Shown here piece after piece: positions 63,896-64,000 of a stretch of 64,000 nucleotides of DNA. The notes below the pieces were generated by a model. That model was given only the letters and a program-made list of their open reading frames with translations, did no database searches and was not told the origin of the DNA. Source of the DNA: Opitutaceae bacterium EW11 (GTDB taxonomy: Bacteria; Verrucomicrobiota; Verrucomicrobiia; Opitutales; Opitutaceae); the NCBI GenBank assembly GCA_003054665.1, contig QAYY01000010.1, forward strand, positions 372,001 to 436,000. The letters are read 5' to 3'. The first letter of the stretch is position 1, and the number at the start of each line of letters is the position of its first letter. Position numbers and translations under genes: made by a program.

Positions 63896-64000
63896 GGCGG
63901 AGCGTCGACTGTCCGGGATAACCCCAACCCTACAACGAAAAACCCGCCATCCCCTGCCCTGCCAGCCGGCCCGTCGTCCACGCTGCCTGGAAATTGAAGC

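Noticed and set aside
1-64000. tRNA or rRNA genes, CRISPR arrays, integrases or transposases
   Set aside because: I saw no clover-leaf-like T-psi-C/CCA patterns, direct repeat-spacer arrays or recombinase motifs. This is a by-eye negative; tRNAscan/CRISPR tools would settle it.

Overview
This is a GC-rich, gene-dense bacterial chromosome segment with about 53 protein genes and no rRNA, tRNA, CRISPR, prophage or IS transposase that I can see. The gene content suggests a Gram-negative bacterium of the Verrucomicrobiota, most likely an Opitutaceae-like lineage. Grounds are an Mla-type lipid transport operon, outer-membrane and TonB-type proteins, a GTP-type PEP carboxykinase, a pyrophosphate-type phosphofructokinase, a MetX/MetW methionine route, an ADOP-type permease and several lineage-flavoured hypothetical proteins. 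This placement is inference; there is no 16S gene here. Shine-Dalgarno sequences are visible for only a minority of genes, so several starts rest on protein similarity.

Layout. 1-6.7 kb: cytochrome b562-like protein, rsmD, an MBL-fold hydrolase, then a tightly overlapping operon of a WPF/WPL-repeat exported protein with mlaE, mlaF and mlaD. 6.8-13 kb: a three-repeat protein with a DUF4177-like N-terminus, a sorbosone/glucose dehydrogenase-like propeller and an ADOP permease. 13-18.8 kb: RsuA-family pseudouridine synthase, YhbY, an outer-membrane beta-barrel, a LytS/LytTR two-component pair, a YXWGXW lipoprotein and a D-2-hydroxyacid dehydrogenase. 18.8-25.2 kb: apt, the DUF2339/DUF3999 membrane pair and a flavin reductase. 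25.4-37.4 kb: pckG, an HDOD protein, a dicarboxylate/amino-acid symporter, a CNNM/CorC protein, a histidine kinase-like protein lacking its phospho-acceptor His, ppnP, an exostosin-like glycosyltransferase and PPi-PFK. 37.5-42.8 kb: metW and metX separated by a sodium:solute symporter with a small membrane partner and by a frameshifted small membrane-protein gene. 43-46.6 kb: the conserved rpmH-rnpA-yidD-yidC block followed by yebC, with a clear sigma70-type promoter at rpmH but no dnaA beside it. 46.8-54.2 kb: M28 peptidase, phosphodiesterase, GNAT, lepB, a radical SAM protein, a TPR protein, a rhomboid-like protein with a zinc ribbon, and prmB. 54.3-61.5 kb (minus strand): a Cys-rich small protein, a TPR membrane protein, a TPR-AAA ATPase, purB and tex. 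61.5-63.9 kb: a 155-bp nested inverted repeat, a TonB C-terminal-domain protein, a thioredoxin-fold protein and an AEC transporter.

How the genes fit together. Central metabolism is represented by pckG (PEP from oxaloacetate) and a PPi-PFK (reversible upper glycolysis). Purine metabolism has purB, apt and ppnP; methionine synthesis has metX and metW. Envelope biogenesis is prominent: Mla transport, YidC/YidD, LepB and a beta-barrel protein. The least understood units are the Mla-linked WPL-repeat protein, the AAA/TPR pair, the rhomboid-like/PrmB pair, the symporter with its small partner, and the palindromic element near 61.6 kb.
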